From NCBI GenBank assembly GCA_036269915.1, contig DATBDM010000168.1:1-12375 (forward strand): 12,375 nucleotides of DNA, read 5' to 3'. Under the pieces are notes generated by a model. That model saw only the letters and a program-made list of their open reading frames with translations, had not been told where the DNA came from and did not search any database. Shown piece by piece: positions 7,122 through 12,375 of this stretch. How positions within the stretch are numbered: position 1 is the stretch's first letter; each line of letters begins with the position of its first letter. The DNA is from DATBDM01 sp036269915 (GTDB taxonomy: Bacteria; Actinomycetota; Thermoleophilia; Solirubrobacterales; Solirubrobacteraceae). Position numbers and translations under genes: made by a program.

Positions 7122-8048
7122 ATGGCGCTGCTCTGGACACAGAAGCAGGACGTCGGTCCGGCCGGCCGGATCTTCCCGGCCATGACGTTCGACGCGGCTC
7201 GCGCACGCGTGGTGCTCTTCGGCGGTCAGGTGGCGGTCGGCGACAACACGGCGGACACGTGGTCGTGGGACGGCGCCGACTGGACGCAGGTGTCCGACAT
7301 GGGCCCATCGGCACGAGTCGGCTGCGCGATGGCCTTCGATGTCGCGCGCGAGCGGGTCGTCCTACTCGGCGGCGTATCCGCCACGGGAGCGCTCTCGGAC
7401 ACGTGGGAATGGGACGGGAGCGAGTGGACCCAGGTCGCCGACACCGGCCCCGGCCCGCGGGCGTTGATGGGGCTGGCGTACGACGCCGTGCGCGAGCAGG
7501 TCGTCATGCTCGGGGGCGCCGACAGCGGCGGCAACGTGTTCGCCGACACGTGGGGCTGGGATGGCACGCAGTGGACGGAGCTCGCCGCGACCGGCCCGCC
7601 GGCCCGGTACACCCACGCCATGACGTTCGATGTCGCCGGCGAGCGCGTCCTGATCTTCGGTGGCCTGAGCGCACCCCCGGTGCAAGCGGAGATCGGCGAC
7701 ACGTGGGCATGGGACGGCGGGACGTGGACCGAGGTGGCGCACTTCGGGCCACCCGCGGCCATGGCGGCCTCGGCCGAGTGCGACGGGCAGACCGTGCTGC
7801 TCTTCGGCGGCGGCGTCGCGACGAAGGGGCCCCTCTCACCCTTCGGCGGCACCTGGCAGTGGAACGGTCAGCACTGGACGCAGCGCCAGGACATGGGCCC
7901 GCTCGCGCGGATGGCGGCCGGACTCGCGTTCGACTCCGTCCGGAGCCGGTACGTGCTCTTCGGCGGAGCGGGCGCGACACCGGCCGGCGGGGCCGGCTTC
8001 CCGTACCTCGGCGACACTTGGGAGACCTTCGATCCGGCGGTGGCGTGA
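7122..8048 (+). CDS. Kelch-repeat protein, probable six-bladed beta-propeller
   Basis: A 308-residue protein built of six successive kelch-like repeats of about 45-50 residues. Each has the form A-M-x-F-D-x-x-R-x-R-V-V-L-F-G-G, a variable loop, D-T-W-x-W-D-G-x-x-W-T-Q, then G-P-x-x-R. The opening L-W-T-Q-K-Q-D-V-G-P strand supplies the missing piece of the last blade (which ends D-T-W-E-T-F), so the ring can close as in other kelch propellers. No signal peptide, lipobox, membrane span or catalytic domain is seen, so it is predicted cytoplasmic unless exported by another route. Kelch propellers usually bind proteins or sugars; enzymatic cases need extra residues not recognisable here. It is divergent from the secreted hydrolase (about 145 bp apart) and followed by a hairpin at 8067. 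Ligand unknown. Confidence 0.85.
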   Translation: MALLWTQKQDVGPAGRIFPAMTFDAARARVVLFGGQVAVGDNTADTWSWDGADWTQVSDMGPSARVGCAMAFDVARERVVLLGGVSATGALSDTWEWDGSEWTQVADTGPGPRALMGLAYDAVREQVVMLGGADSGGNVFADTWGWDGTQWTELAATGPPARYTHAMTFDVAGERVLIFGGLSAPPVQAEIGDTWAWDGGTWTEVAHFGPPAAMAASAECDGQTVLLFGGGVATKGPLSPFGGTWQWNGQHWTQRQDMGPLARMAAGLAFDSVRSRYVLFGGAGATPAGGAGFPYLGDTWETFDPAVA

Positions 8049-8066
8049 CGCCCCCCAACGAAGCAA

Positions 8067-8101
8067 GACGCTCCAGCCTCCGATCTGGAAGCTGAAGCGT
8101 C
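8067..8101. terminator. Terminator-like hairpin between convergent genes
   Basis: Imperfect inverted repeat 18 bp after the kelch stop. The arms GACGCT-C-CAGC-C-TCC and GGA-A-GCTG-A-AGCGTC pair at 13 of 15 positions around a GATCT-like loop. There is no clean U-tract on the plus strand; on the minus strand the stem is followed by TTGCTTCGTT, which is weakly T-rich. It probably terminates one or both of the convergent kelch and ATPase transcripts. The remainder of the gap (8102-8231) holds nothing I can identify. Confidence 0.45.
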
Positions 8102-8231
8102 CTACGAATCCTTCTGCAGATCCTGCCAGTGGGAGAGTTTGCGTTAGTTGTGCGTCTGGGATCTGGCGCGGTCGCCAGCAGCGTTTGTACACGCGCTCAG
8201 CGGCAGAATGCACGCGGCGCGATCGGCCCTG

Positions 8232-9446
8232 CTACCGCTCTGAGTTCAGCAGGGACTCGAGTGGATGAGTGCGCCGCATGAAATCGCCGAAGTGCGGGAC
8301 GGTGTAGGCGACCTTCCCGTGGTCGGGTGCGTAGATGAGCCCTTTGTCGAGGAGCCCCTGCCGCAGGACCCCGACCTGCTGCGTCGTCTTGTACCCGGCG
8401 CGTCGGGCGACTTCGCCGGTCCTCTGCGGGCCGTCGCCGAGGCCGGCCATCGCAGCGAGGTAGATGCGTTCTCGTGGGGTAGCGCGTTGCACGCGGCTGA
8501 GGAAGAGCTCGCGATCGAGCTCTGCGAGCGCGTCCGGCCGTGCGCGCTCGACATCGTCCAACGAGATGACGTTGCCCTCTGGTGCAAGGTTCCACGCGTG
8601 CTTGCCATGGGCCTGGAGGAAGACGGGATAGCCTTCGGAGAAGGCGAGCACCGCCTCGACGGCATCCGGCTCAAAACGGACGGACCGGTCAGGGATCGCG
8701 ATCTCGGCGGGTCGCTCGAGCGCACGACGGGCCGCTGGCGCAGGTAGCGGGCCGAGATGCGGGTACGCGAACAGGCGCTCGGCGTAGGACTTGGCCTCCG
8801 CCAACTTGCCGGGGAGGACGGGCAAGCCCGCGCCGACGATCGCAATCGGCAGATTGCGCTGTCCGGCGCGGTGGACGGCCGCGATGATCGCTTCGAGTTC
8901 CGGGCGAGGGATCAGCTGCATCTCGTCGATGAAGAACACAACCCCGGTGTCGTGGTCGGCGGCCGCTCGTCCAAGCTCTTGAAACAAGTGCACGAGGTCG
9001 TGCTCAAGGCTGCCCTCCGGCCCGCTGAACGCGGTCGCCAGGTCGAACGAACCCTCGAGCTCTCCGCTCTCGTTGGCGGTGATGGTGAACGCCTTGAGGA
9101 TGCGCGCCACCTTACGAAGTGACTCCTTCGCCTTGTGTTTGAGGCTGATCTCGACGAGCGCGTTCTGCGCCATGCGTGCGACCTCGTCGCGTACGTCGAG
9201 CTCGTTCGCACGTGCCTCGAGTGAGGCGTAGCCCCAGCCGCGCGCGTCCGCGCGTTCTTCGAACTCATTGAGCAAGACGGTCTTGCCGACACCGCGCAGA
9301 CCGCTCACGATCATGCTGCGCTCTGGGTTGCCGCGCTCCAGGCGGCCGAGGAGCGTGTCGAACTGGGAGATCTCCGCATCGCGCCCGGCGAGCTCCTTCG
9401 GCCGGCTACCCGCTCCAGGGGTGTATGGGTTCGAGAACCTGTCCAC
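8232..9446 (-). CDS. AAA+/STAND-like ATPase with C-terminal winged helix (Orc1/Cdc6-like architecture)
   Basis: A 404-residue cytoplasmic P-loop ATPase. An N-terminal N-P-Y-T-P-G-A-G-x-R-P-x-E-L-A-G-R-D segment leads to Walker A G-L-R-G-V-G-K-T (49-56), Walker B V-V-F-F-I-D-E-M-Q (169-177) and a sensor-1-like strand I-A-I-V-G-A-G-L-P. A C-terminal winged-helix region follows (about 320-395; E-V-A-R-R-A-G-Y-K-T-T-Q-Q-V as the likely recognition helix). This order is shared by archaeal-type Orc1/Cdc6 and MoxR/STAND-like ATPases found widely in actinobacteria; their function is undetermined. The frame is open to a GTG at 9467, but GTG 9446 places the conserved N-P-Y motif at the usual N-terminus; neither has a good ribosome-binding site. 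The gene uses more A/T-ending codons than its neighbours, suggesting acquisition. It diverges from the broken gene at 9517. Confidence 0.85.
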   Translation of the reverse strand: MDRFSNPYTPGAGSRPKELAGRDAEISQFDTLLGRLERGNPERSMIVSGLRGVGKTVLLNEFEERADARGWGYASLEARANELDVRDEVARMAQNALVEISLKHKAKESLRKVARILKAFTITANESGELEGSFDLATAFSGPEGSLEHDLVHLFQELGRAAADHDTGVVFFIDEMQLIPRPELEAIIAAVHRAGQRNLPIAIVGAGLPVLPGKLAEAKSYAERLFAYPHLGPLPAPAARRALERPAEIAIPDRSVRFEPDAVEAVLAFSEGYPVFLQAHGKHAWNLAPEGNVISLDDVERARPDALAELDRELFLSRVQRATPRERIYLAAMAGLGDGPQRTGEVARRAGYKTTQQVGVLRQGLLDKGLIYAPDHGKVAYTVPHFGDFMRRTHPLESLLNSER

Positions 9447-9516
9447 GATCTGTAGGGAAATATACACGGGTATAAGGCGAGAGCCACATACCCGCCTATA
9501 CCTTCTTATACGACCC
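9447..9516. promoter_or_regulatory. AT-rich divergent promoter region with inverted GGGTAT motifs
   Basis: A conspicuous AT-rich island in GC-rich surroundings, between the ATPase and the divergent broken gene. It contains CGGGTAT (9467-9473) and its exact inverse ATACCCG (9488-9494). There is also ACGGGT (9466-9471) with its inverse ACCCGT (9513-9518), a short TATAC-ACGG-GTATA palindrome (9461-9474), and TATAC boxes at 9497 and 9507. A minus-strand TATATT (9464-9459) is a good -10 candidate for the ATPase and would leave a leader of only a few bases, in keeping with the absent ribosome-binding site. The repeats are candidate operators; no binding protein is known. Confidence 0.45.
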
Positions 9517-10074
9517 GTGACCTCGTCCGTGCTGCGTCGCGCGCAGCTCCGGCTCGGCCACTACGAGCACACCCACAACACTGGCGCTCGCGCTACCGCG
9601 TCGCCGCTGACGACCTCGGCATCCGACCCAAGCGCCGCGGCGCCGGCTGGCAGCGCCTGCGCGCGACGTGCGGCCTGATCGCCGAGTGGCTGCGCATCTG
9701 CCACCGCAAGGCTGGCTGGGCTCCGCGCGCAGCAACCGCAAGCACAAGGTCGACCGCCCCGCCGACTGGCAGAAGGCCGGCGGGGATGCCGGCCACCGAT
9801 CTCGCCCTGTTCCGTGACCAGATCGGCCTCGCCGCGCCCTATGGCCCCGCCGCGCACGCCGCCGACGCCAAGTTCTCGCCGGACATCCCGTCGCGCGTGT
9901 TCGCCGCCAAGCGCAAGGCGGAGAGGGGAGCGCCGCCAGCTCGAGCTCGCCGCCGAGCGCGCGGAGCGTCTCGCCGGCATCCGCAAGCGCAAGAAGAGCG
10001 ACCTGCCGCCGCCCAAGCCACCGCAGCCGGCACCGTCACCGCCGCCCGACGGCGACGAGGACGCCTCCTTCTAG
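9517..10074 (+). pseudogene. Multiply frameshifted gene of unknown function (about 186 codons when repaired)
   Basis: No single frame spans this stretch, but five successive segments each look strongly coding, with nearly every codon ending in G or C. Frame 1 runs from GTG 9517 to about 9579. Frame 3 follows to about 9720, frame 2 to about 9785, frame 3 again to about 9925, then frame 1 to TAG 10072-10074. The four shifts (-1, -1, +1, +1) sum to zero. The last three fall at GGG or GGGG runs and the first near 9580, so single-base indels explain all. The repaired protein would be about 186 residues and very basic. It has a W-R-S-R-Y-R-V-A-A-D-D-L-G segment early, a K-R-K-A-E-R plus E-R-R-Q-L-E-L-A-A-E-R helix late, and a Pro-rich acidic tail. 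I recognise no family. Recent inactivation or assembly error are the alternatives. Confidence 0.6.
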
Positions 10075-10099
10075 AACTCCCTTCCCAGTCCCTGACCCG

Positions 10100-10131
10100 A
10101 GCCCCAGGCGCCGACTGCCCCTGGGGCTTTT
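10100..10131 (+). terminator. Rho-independent terminator of the broken gene
   Basis: A 9-bp perfect stem, AGCCCCAGG (10100-10108) with CCTGGGGCT (10120-10128), an 11-nt loop and a T-tract through 10131 (TTTT, then CGTGTT). It lies 26 bp after the stop of the frameshifted gene at 9517-10074, on the same strand. This supports that gene having been a genuine transcription unit. Beyond it, 10132-10218 shows nothing recognisable. Confidence 0.8.
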
Positions 10132-10218
10132 CGTGTTCTCGAGGCGCGCCCGCACCACGTGGTCGCTCGATCCCGCGTCCGCGGCGGCCTGATCGCCCCG
10201 AAGAGCGCCTAGAAACGA

Positions 10219-10246
10219 CTTAGGCCCCGCTCGCGCGGGGCCTAAG
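10219..10246 (-). terminator. Rho-independent terminator of ssrA
   Basis: A perfect 12-bp stem (CTTAGGCCCCGC and its complement) around a 4-nt loop, beginning 27 bp after the tmRNA 3' end on the minus strand. It is followed on that strand by TCGTTTCTAG, a weak T-tract. Position and strength fit an ssrA terminator. On the plus strand the trailing sequence is AACAACTG, so it is not a good terminator in that direction. Confidence 0.75.
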
Positions 10247-10255
10247 AACAACTGT

Positions 10256-10271
10256 TGGGATAACTATCCCA
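10256..10271. repeat. 16-bp perfect palindrome at the tmRNA 3' end
   Basis: TGGGATA-AC-TATCCCA is a perfect 7-bp inverted repeat ending 2 bp beyond the mature 3' end of ssrA. The 3' ends of tmRNA genes are common integrase attachment sites, so a palindrome here could be part of an att core, a 3'-processing element or a secondary transcription terminator. No second copy is visible in the window, so an attachment-site role is only a possibility. Confidence 0.4.
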
Positions 10272-10272
10272 G

Positions 10273-10600
10273 TGGAGACGGTGGGAATCGAACCCACGTC
10301 CGCGATCGCGTGAAAGACGGCTTCTACGAGCGTATCCGGTGCTCTATGTCTCGCCCTTCCGTCGCTATCACCGGCGAGGTCTGGAAGGGCCAGCCTCAGA
10401 AGATGTTCCCCGATCGGCTGAGGCGCACCTCACGGGGTGATCCCGCTTCTGACTCAGCCTGACCCCGGCGCGGGCTCCGGGGGCCGAGGCTCGTCACCTA
10501 GTTTCGGCTAAGCGGCGAGCGTGAAGTCGTGAGACTTCGCACTTATTTGTTTCCCGGGGTTTTACGAGGCCACCGGGAACCTCGACTCGCAACCGCCCCC
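10273..10600 (-). ncRNA. ssrA: Transfer-messenger RNA (tmRNA), one-piece form
   Basis: tmRNA rescues ribosomes stalled on broken mRNAs and tags the nascent peptide for proteolysis. The 3' end shows the tRNA-like T arm, GTGGG-TTCGATT-CCCAC (10298-10282), then acceptor strand CGTCTCC and discriminator A at 10273. The 5' end GGGGGCG (10600-10594) pairs with that acceptor strand using two G-U wobbles. The tag reading frame resumes at GCG (10540-10538) and encodes AKSHDFTLAA, ending at TAG (10510-10508); the LAA ending is the protease recognition tail. The next genomic bases after the discriminator read CTG, so CCA is not encoded and must be added. Length is about 328 nt. A minus-strand TACAAT (10655-10650) could be a -10 giving a 5' precursor. 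A terminator follows at 10246-10219. Confidence 0.93.
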
Positions 10601-10694
10601 ACGAATCCGACCACGTCGAAGCCATGTCGTCCCCTGGGTGCGTAGAACCATTGTAGGGCAACAGGAGCTCGTGGAATCGATGCCGGAGGAACTC

Positions 10695-12080
10695 GTGAGG
10701 ACATTCGACGTTGTGGTGATCGGCGCCGGCCCAGCCGGCGAGGTGGCCGCCGGACGGCTCGCGGCGGGCGGGCTGGAGGTGGCCATCGTGGAGGATCGCC
10801 TCGTCGGCGGCGAGTGCTCGTTCTGGGCCTGCATGCCCTCGAAAGCCCTGCTGCGGCCCTACGAGGCGCTGGCCGAGGCCCGCCGCGTGGAGGGCGCCGC
10901 GGAGGCGATCACCGGCTCTCTCGACGTCCAGGCCGTCCTCGAGCGCCGCGACGAGATCATCCATGGCCTCGACGACGCCGGCATGCTCCCGTGGCTCGAG
11001 GACCTGGGCATCGAACTCCTGCGCGGGCGGGGTCGCCTGACCGGCGAGCGACGCGTCGAGGTCGCCCTGAACGACGGCGGGACCGAGGAGCTCGAGGCCC
11101 GGCGCGCCATCTTCCTCTCCGGGGGCACGTTCCCGAAGGTCCCCGACATCCCCGGCATGGACGACGTCGAGGATCCCTGGACCAACCGCGACGCGACCAC
11201 GGTCAAGGCGATCCCGGACCGGCTCGCGATCCTCGGCGGCGGCGTGGTGGGCTGCGAGATGGCGCAGGCCTTCCAGACGCTGGGTGCGCAGGTCACGCTG
11301 ATCGAGGGCGAGCGCAAGCTGCTCCCGCGCGAGGAGGAGTTCGCCTGCGTGCAGGTCACCGAGGCCCTCGAGGGCTACGGCGTGGAGATCATCATGGGCC
11401 AGGACGCGACGCGGATCGAGCAGCGCGACGCCGTCGTCGTGGTCACGACCGAGGACGGGACGACGGTCGAGGCCGACCGCGTGCTGATCGCGCTCGGGCG
11501 CGTGCCGGACACGGCGACGCTCGGCGTCGAGGACCTCGGTCTGCCGGCCGGAGAGTCGATACGGGTCGACGAGCACTGCCAGGTTCCCGGTCACGAGTGG
11601 CTGTACGCGATCGGTGACATCAACGGCCGCGCCCTGTTCACCCACATGGGCAAGTACCAGGCCCGGATCGCCGCCGACCACGTGCTCGGCCACGACCACG
11701 CGATCTCCCACGGCGCCGACGGCCCGCTGTCCCCGCGTGTGATCTTCACCGAGCCGCAGGTGGCCGCCGTCGGGCACACGGAGGCGACCGCGCGCGCCGC
11801 GGGGCTCGAGGTGCAGATCGTCGAGACGCCGACGTCGGGCAACGCGGGCGGCTCCTACTACGGCCACGGCGCGATCGGCACGAGCCGCCTGGTCATCGAC
11901 CGCGAGCGGCGGCTCGTCGTCGGCGCGACGTTCACCGGGGCGGAGATCGCCGACATGCTGCACGCGGCGACGATCGCGATCGTCGGCGAGGTGCCGCTCG
12001 ACCGGCTGCGCCACGCCACCCCGTCGTTCCCGACGCGCAGCGAGATCTGGCTGAAGCTGCTCGGCGCGGCGGGCGTTTAA
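10695..12080 (+). CDS. FAD/NAD(P)-dependent disulfide oxidoreductase (dihydrolipoyl dehydrogenase-like)
   Basis: A cytoplasmic class I flavoprotein disulfide reductase of about 461 residues, full length for the family. From GTG 10695, the FAD-binding G-A-G-P-A-G is at 9-14. The redox pair C-S-F-W-A-C sits in G-G-E-C-S-F-W-A-C-M-P-S-K near residues 37-49, keeping the CxxxxC spacing. The NAD(P) site is G-G-G-V-V-G-C-E near 180, the second FAD motif A-I-G-D-I-N-G near 304. The C-terminal dimer domain ends H-A-T-P-S-F-P-T-R-S-E, supplying the catalytic His and Glu. There is no lipoyl, metal-binding or C-terminal Cys-Cys element, so it is not a typical E3 or MerA; the disulfide substrate is unknown. 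GTG 10695 follows a GGAGGA site with good spacing; in-frame ATG 10680 is the alternative. Confidence 0.85.
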   Translation: MRTFDVVVIGAGPAGEVAAGRLAAGGLEVAIVEDRLVGGECSFWACMPSKALLRPYEALAEARRVEGAAEAITGSLDVQAVLERRDEIIHGLDDAGMLPWLEDLGIELLRGRGRLTGERRVEVALNDGGTEELEARRAIFLSGGTFPKVPDIPGMDDVEDPWTNRDATTVKAIPDRLAILGGGVVGCEMAQAFQTLGAQVTLIEGERKLLPREEEFACVQVTEALEGYGVEIIMGQDATRIEQRDAVVVVTTEDGTTVEADRVLIALGRVPDTATLGVEDLGLPAGESIRVDEHCQVPGHEWLYAIGDINGRALFTHMGKYQARIAADHVLGHDHAISHGADGPLSPRVIFTEPQVAAVGHTEATARAAGLEVQIVETPTSGNAGGSYYGHGAIGTSRLVIDRERRLVVGATFTGAEIADMLHAATIAIVGEVPLDRLRHATPSFPTRSEIWLKLLGAAGV

Positions 12081-12210
12081 AAGACCGAGGACGCGAAGGG
12101 AGCCGCTCGAAGAGCCCTCCGCGCCAGTGCGAGCACCGGCAGCGAACGGGGCGGCGGGCCTCTCACCTCAGTGGCCTCGCTCTTTGCGTCTCTGGACCTT
12201 CGCGTCCTCT
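12078..12210 (-). ncRNA. Candidate structured small RNA, unassigned family (6S-like rod possible)
   Basis: The arms GAGGACGCGAAGG (12209-12197 on the minus strand) and CCTTCGCGTCCTC (12099-12087) are perfect 13-bp complements enclosing about 97 nt. The stem continues inward through a 4-nt bulge, GAG/CTC, an A/G mismatch, CGC/GCG, a 1x3 loop and AAGAGC/GCTCTT. Two hairpins follow: GGCCAC...GGCC (12176-12157) and GCCGGTG-CTCG-CACTGGC (12140-12123). The latter has a G-U pair on the minus strand that would be an A-C mismatch on the plus strand, favouring minus-strand RNA. A -35-like TTGCAC (12247-12242) and -10 TAGATT (12223-12218), 18 bp apart, would start transcription at the base of the first stem. 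TCTTTT (12083-12078) follows the last arm. No match to tmRNA, RNase P or SRP RNA motifs is seen. Confidence 0.5.
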
Positions 12211-12217
12211 GCCGGTG

Positions 12218-12247
12218 AATCTAGACCGGGAGCTCGCGGCCGTGCAA
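12218..12247 (-). promoter_or_regulatory. Probable promoter of the minus-strand structured RNA
   Basis: On the minus strand, TTGCAC (12247-12242) and TAGATT (12223-12218) are separated by 18 bp. The predicted start, 7-8 nt beyond the -10, falls at 12211-12210, exactly at the outer arm of the long inverted repeat that closes the candidate RNA. The -35 matches consensus in its first three bases only; the coincidence of position is the main support. Confidence 0.4.
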
Positions 12248-12316
12248 GAGGCCGGCGCACATCGATCTCGCATCCTGCGGATTTTCGGCGCGGATCCTGT
12301 TCCGGCGGGGAGTGTG

Positions 12317-12347
12317 TTCGACAATCGTCGAACCAACTGGTACGATG
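12317..12347 (+). promoter_or_regulatory. Strong sigma-70-type promoter with operator overlapping the -35
   Basis: TCGACA (12319-12324) and TACGAT (12342-12347) are 17 bp apart, each matching the consensus at most positions. A perfect inverted repeat, GTTCGAC-AATC-GTCGAAC (12317-12334), covers the -35 box, the classic position for a repressor site. A good ribosome-binding site (AAGGAG) lies near 12367-12372, so a rightward gene should start just beyond the window edge. The half-sites do not have the inward GAAC-N4-GTTC order of the actinobacterial LexA box, so another regulator is more likely. Confidence 0.6.
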
Positions 12348-12375
12348 GTCATCGAACGATCGACCGAAGGAGCAC

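Noticed and set aside
4649..8095. 1148-codon open frame on the plus strand
   Set aside because: It is antisense to the CocE hydrolase and out of frame with the kelch gene. The product is Arg/Ala/Gly-rich without motifs, while the genes it shadows have clear catalytic and repeat signatures.
8102..8231. Left attachment site duplicating the tmRNA 3' end
   Set aside because: No copy of the T-arm or acceptor sequence is found here or elsewhere in the window.
9561..10016. 151-codon open frame on the minus strand, the longest single frame in the broken-gene region
   Set aside because: Arg/Ala/Ser-rich with no recognisable features. The third-position GC signal and the downstream terminator both favour the plus strand.
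10494..12014. 506-codon open frame on the minus strand
   Set aside because: It is antisense to the flavoprotein gene and runs into the tmRNA gene; its composition is that of a shadow frame.
10695..12080. Mercuric reductase
   Set aside because: It lacks the N-terminal metal-binding domain and the C-terminal cysteine pair, and no mer genes are nearby.
12157..12192. GCCACTG and ACGCAAAG words on the minus strand, reminiscent of cobalamin and c-di-GMP riboswitches
   Set aside because: The surrounding conserved elements and their order are missing, and no gene follows in that direction.
12317..12362. Possible LexA/SOS box near GTTCGAC and CGAAC
   Set aside because: The half-sites are arranged GTTC...GAAC, the reverse of the actinobacterial GAAC-N4-GTTC box.

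Overview
The window is uniformly very GC-rich, with coding frames that end almost every codon in G or C and frequent GTG starts. This, the gene families and the style of the tmRNA suggest a high-GC actinobacterium. Thermoleophilia/Solirubrobacterales is my best guess, inferred from composition and gene style rather than proven. It is chromosomal: it carries the single-copy housekeeping gene ssrA (tmRNA). The gene order is not that of a single pathway.

Left part (1-4677). The C-terminal end of an FRG-domain protein reads rightward. It faces a leftward three-gene unit: an XRE repressor, an ImmA/IrrE-type metallopeptidase overlapping it by 8 bp, and a small conserved protein of unknown function. 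Diverging from the repressor is a rightward unit: an AlbA_2 (Schlafen-type) protein, a ChaA-like cation/proton antiporter and an APH-fold kinase. The shared 73-bp divergent region holds two matching 15-bp near-palindromes, the best candidates for repressor operators. The layout resembles a protease-relieved repressor switch of the IrrE/DdrO or ImmA/ImmR kind.

Middle (4667-8101). A secreted CocE/NonD-type serine hydrolase lies leftward and overlaps the kinase gene tail to tail by 11 bp. A six-bladed kelch propeller protein diverges from it, followed by a strong hairpin.

Right-centre (8102-10273), next to the 3' end of ssrA. Here are an AAA+/STAND-like ATPase (leftward, visibly less GC-rich), an AT-rich operator-like intergenic region, and a divergent rightward gene broken by four single-base frameshifts but still carrying strong codon bias in every segment. 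That gene ends in a textbook terminator. This block looks like a small acquired segment beside a classic integration hotspot, but no integrase or duplicated att site is visible.

Right end (10219-12375). ssrA lies on the minus strand (tag AKSHDFTLAA) with its own terminator. A rightward flavoprotein disulfide reductase follows. The 295-bp gap after it holds a candidate minus-strand structured RNA of about 133 nt with its own promoter and U-tract. It also holds a separate strong rightward promoter whose -35 lies inside an 18-bp perfect inverted repeat, driving a gene that starts just beyond the window. The candidate RNA is the most interesting unexplained signal here.
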